Assembly: GCF_007990265.1 (NCBI RefSeq)
Contig: NZ_BJWH01000002.1
Coordinates: 248,001 to 312,000, forward strand
Direction of reading: 5' to 3'
DNA from: Cellulomonas terrae
Lineage (GTDB): Bacteria > Actinomycetota > Actinomycetes > Actinomycetales > Cellulomonadaceae
Length of the DNA: 64,000 nucleotides
Position numbers and translations under genes: made by a program. This document shows positions 61,973 to 64,000 of the stretch, piece by piece; the stretch's first letter is position 1, and each line of letters starts with the position of its first letter. The notes under the pieces are model-generated. The model ran no database searches and had not been told where the DNA came from. It was given only the letters and a program-made list of their open reading frames with translations.

Positions 61973-62505
61973 TCGGCCCGCCCGGCGCGGGGAAGTCCAC
62001 CGTGGCCGCCGCGCTCGCCGGACGCTGGCAGCTGGTCGCGCGCGACACCGACACCGACGTGGAGTCCGCGGCGGGCAAGTCCATCGCGGACATCTTCGTC
62101 GAGGACGGTGAGCCGTACTTCCGCGAGCTGGAGCGGGCGGCTGTCGCACGGGCGCTCGTCGAGCACGACGGTGTGCTGGCTCTCGGTGGCGGTGCCGTGC
62201 TGGACGAGGAGACGCAGGCGGACCTCGTCGACTACGCCGGCCGAGGTGGTGTCATCGTCTTCCTCGACGTGACGCTGGCCGCTGCCGGTCCTCGCGTCGG
62301 CTTCAACCAGGCACGCCCGCTCCTGCTCGGCAACCCCCGGGCCCAGTGGCAGGCACTGATGGAGGCGCGCAGGCCGATCTACGAGCGGCTGGCGCTGGTG
62401 TGCGTGCTCACCGACGGGCACCGCCCGCTGGACGTGGCGGAGCTGATCGAGCTGGAGCTCGCGGCCGCGCGCCGCGTGCCCGCAGGAACGGAGGAGGGCG
62501 CATGA
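61927..62505 (+). CDS. aroK: Shikimate kinase
   Basis: The product phosphorylates shikimate with ATP. The 192-aa P-loop kinase has Walker [10 protein letters not shown] (17-25), the shikimate-binding aspartates in ARDTDTDVE (~38-46), FRELERAAV with the conserved arginine (~63-71), [10 protein letters not shown] (~80-89) and the lid arginine in NQARPLLL. The GTG start is set by the -10 element 6 nt upstream. The frame overlaps the membrane protein gene by 46 bp, and its stop overlaps aroB (ATGA). Confidence 0.95.
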   Translation: MPDSRSAAPGPRVVLIGPPGAGKSTVAAALAGRWQLVARDTDTDVESAAGKSIADIFVEDGEPYFRELERAAVARALVEHDGVLALGGGAVLDEETQADLVDYAGRGGVIVFLDVTLAAAGPRVGFNQARPLLLGNPRAQWQALMEARRPIYERLALVCVLTDGHRPLDVAELIELELAAARRVPAGTEEGA

Positions 62506-63614
62506 GCACCGTGCGGGTCGAGGGTGACAGGCCGTACGACGTCGTCATCGGGCACCACCTGCTCGGTGCCCTGCCGGGTCTCCTGGGCGAGGGTGTGCGC
62601 CGGGTCCTCATCGTGCACCCCGCCGCACTCGCCACGACCGCGGAGGGTGTCCGCCACGACCTGCTCGAGCACGGCTACGAGGCCTACCTCGCTGAGGTTC
62701 CCAACGCCGAGGAGGCCAAGACCGCACAGGTGGCGGCGTTCCTGTGGCAGGTGCTCGGGCAGGCGGACTTCACGCGCACCGACGCGATCGTGTCGGTCGG
62801 CGGCGGGGCGACCACCGACCTCGGTGGGTTCGTGGCAGCAACCTGGCTCCGGGGGATCCGTGTGGTGCACGTCCCTACGACACTGCTCGCGATGGTCGAC
62901 GCCGCGGTCGGCGGCAAGACGGGGATCAACACGGCGGAGGGCAAGAATCTCGTCGGCGCGTTCCACCCGCCCGCCGGCGTCCTGTGCGACCTGGCGGCAC
63001 TGGAGTCCATGCCGCGGCACGACTTCGTGGCCGGGCTCGCGGAGGTGGTCAAGTGCGGTTTCATCGCCGACGAGCGCATCCTCGACCTCGTCGAGGCGAA
63101 CGTCGCACTGCTCTCCGACCCGGTGACCGCCGCGGCCTCGCCCGTCCTGCTCGAGCTCGTAGAGCGTTCGGTCGCGGTGAAGGCCCGGGTGGTGGGAGAG
63201 GACCTGCGCGAGGCAGGTCTGCGCGAGATCCTCAACTACGGGCACACGTTCGCCCATGCCATCGAGCACGTCGAGCGTTTCCAGTGGCGACACGGAGCCG
63301 CGGTCTCCGTCGGCATGGTGTTCGTCGCGGAGCTGGCCCGGCTGGCCGGGCGGCTCTCGGACGACGTGGTGGACCGGCACCGGACCGTTCTGGGCGCTCT
63401 CGGACTGCCGGTCTCCTACCGGGGCGACCGGTGGGACCAGCTGCTGGCAGCCATGCGACGCGACAAGAAGAGCCGAGGCGACCTGCTGCGGTTCGTCGTG
63501 CTCGAGGACATCGGCCGCCCGGTGCGGCTCGAGGGCCCCGACCCGACGCTGCTCGCGGCGGCCTACGCCGAGGTCAGCGAGGGCGCCTCTGCACCACGGA
63601 CCGTCGCCCTCTGA
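62502..63614 (+). CDS. aroB: 3-Dehydroquinate synthase
   Basis: The product cyclises DAHP to 3-dehydroquinate, using NAD+ and a divalent metal. The 370-aa protein has [20 protein letters not shown] (~99-118), [20 protein letters not shown] (~126-145), [13 protein letters not shown] (~179-191) with a metal-binding glutamate, and the histidine ligands in [12 protein letters not shown] (~246-257). Its ATG overlaps the aroK stop, so the two are translationally coupled. aroQ follows after 44 bp. Confidence 0.97.
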   Translation: MSTVRVEGDRPYDVVIGHHLLGALPGLLGEGVRRVLIVHPAALATTAEGVRHDLLEHGYEAYLAEVPNAEEAKTAQVAAFLWQVLGQADFTRTDAIVSVGGGATTDLGGFVAATWLRGIRVVHVPTTLLAMVDAAVGGKTGINTAEGKNLVGAFHPPAGVLCDLAALESMPRHDFVAGLAEVVKCGFIADERILDLVEANVALLSDPVTAAASPVLLELVERSVAVKARVVGEDLREAGLREILNYGHTFAHAIEHVERFQWRHGAAVSVGMVFVAELARLAGRLSDDVVDRHRTVLGALGLPVSYRGDRWDQLLAAMRRDKKSRGDLLRFVVLEDIGRPVRLEGPDPTLLAAAYAEVSEGASAPRTVAL

Positions 63615-63645
63615 GCGTCGCAGCCCGGTGAGCGTGCCCGTCGCC

Positions 63646-63651
63646 TAGGCT
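63646..63651 (+). promoter_or_regulatory. Leaderless -10 element of aroQ
   Basis: TAGGCT ends 7 nt before the aroQ ATG at 63659. No ribosome binding site is visible in the 44-bp gap from aroB. Confidence 0.45.
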
Positions 63652-63658
63652 GCGCGAC

Positions 63659-64000
63659 ATGACGCGCGTCCTGGTGCTCAACGGTCCCAACCTCGCACGC
63701 CTGGGAGTGCGGGAGCCCGAGGTGTACGGGTCCGCCACGCACCCGGACCTGGTGGACGCCGTGCAGCGGTGGGCGGTCGAGCTGGGGCTGGAGGCCGAGG
63801 TCCGGCAGACGGATGACGAGTCCGCCCTTGTCGGGTGGCTCCACGAGGCCGTCGACTCGCGCGCCCACGTCGTCCTCAACCCGGCGGCGTTCACTCACTA
63901 CTCGTACGCGCTGCGGGACGCGGCGGCGCAGGTGACGACAGCGGGGCTGCTCCTCGTCGAGGTGCACCTCACCAACCCGTACGCGAGGGAGTCCTTCCGG
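63659..64000 (+). CDS. aroQ: Type II 3-dehydroquinate dehydratase (3' truncated by window edge)
   Basis: The product dehydrates 3-dehydroquinate to 3-dehydroshikimate. The 114 visible residues start [20 protein letters not shown], with the lid arginine R18 and the catalytic tyrosine Y23 (EVYG). They continue through [15 protein letters not shown] (~75-89) to [14 protein letters not shown], which holds the catalytic histidine. The usual length is ~145 aa, so about 30 residues lie beyond the window. It completes the aroC-aroK-aroB-aroQ run. Confidence 0.95.
   Translation, partial: MTRVLVLNGPNLARLGVREPEVYGSATHPDLVDAVQRWAVELGLEAEVRQTDDESALVGWLHEAVDSRAHVVLNPAAFTHYSYALRDAAAQVTTAGLLLVEVHLTNPYARESFR

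Overview
The window reads as the chromosome of a high-GC Gram-positive actinobacterium. Dense GTG/ATG start usage, many 1-4 bp stop/start overlaps, a phosphatidylinositol mannoside operon, an SsgA-family regulator and many TANNNT -10 elements placed 6-8 nt before start codons (leaderless genes) all point that way. A Cellulomonas-like member of the Micrococcales fits best, but that placement is inference from gene content. From thrS onward the gene order resembles the Mycobacterium tuberculosis block from thrS (Rv2614c) down to aroQ (Rv2537c), as I remember it. This looks like conserved core chromosome with lineage-specific insertions rather than a mobile island. I see no insertion sequence, prophage, CRISPR array or rRNA operon.

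Layout. 1-2.0 kb: a truncated gene, a 52-aa gene, an isocitrate lyase/PEP mutase superfamily enzyme and a GNAT acetyltransferase. 2.0-2.4 kb: a tRNA-Gly/Cys/Val cluster on the minus strand. 2.5-4.9 kb: pabB-pabC for 4-aminobenzoate and an SsgA-like regulator. 5.2-11.4 kb: tRNA-Val(CAC), thrS and the HIT-pgsA-acyltransferase-pimA-membrane protein operon. 11.5-15.0 kb: pdxS, a Nudix hydrolase, kynU on the minus strand and pdxT. 15.0-24.7 kb: yebC, ruvC, ruvA, ruvB, yajC, secD, secF, apt, relA. 24.7-32.3 kb: an AbiEi-like protein, a DUF349 protein, a membrane-anchored cyclophilin, a metallo-beta-lactamase fold hydrolase, hisS, an SOS-controlled radical SAM gene and a hypothetical. 32.3-43.7 kb: aspS, GNAT, an MMPL transporter, rarA, rpsD, two small membrane proteins, alaS, ruvX. 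43.7-64 kb: mltG and aroE, a complete type IV pilus locus (pilB, pilT, pilC, pilA, three pilin-like or pilin-associated genes, prepilin peptidase, pilM, pilN, pilO), then aroC, a polytopic membrane protein, aroK, aroB and a truncated aroQ.

How it works together. The pilus locus is a self-contained machine: extension ATPase PilB, retraction ATPase PilT, platform PilC, major pilin PilA, two large pilin-associated proteins (630 and 624 aa) and one 252-aa minor pilin, the PilD-type processing enzyme, and the PilM/N/O alignment complex. It sits inside the shikimate gene order between aroE and aroC. The most notable signal is that four transcription units in it (pilB, pilT, pilA, pilM) share the element TCA(A/G)G-N15-(G/C)CCGAT with exactly the same spacing. 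This resembles promoters of the FliA/WhiG family of alternative sigma factors, so piliation may be controlled by a motility or developmental sigma factor. The 630-aa protein carries three tandem ~90-aa repeats with two cysteines each and looks like a tip adhesin.

Other regulatory signals include two LexA/SOS boxes (before the radical SAM gene and between ruvC and ruvA) and a 48-bp divergent region in which kynU and pdxT both appear to be leaderless. All calls come from reading the sequence; no database search was run.
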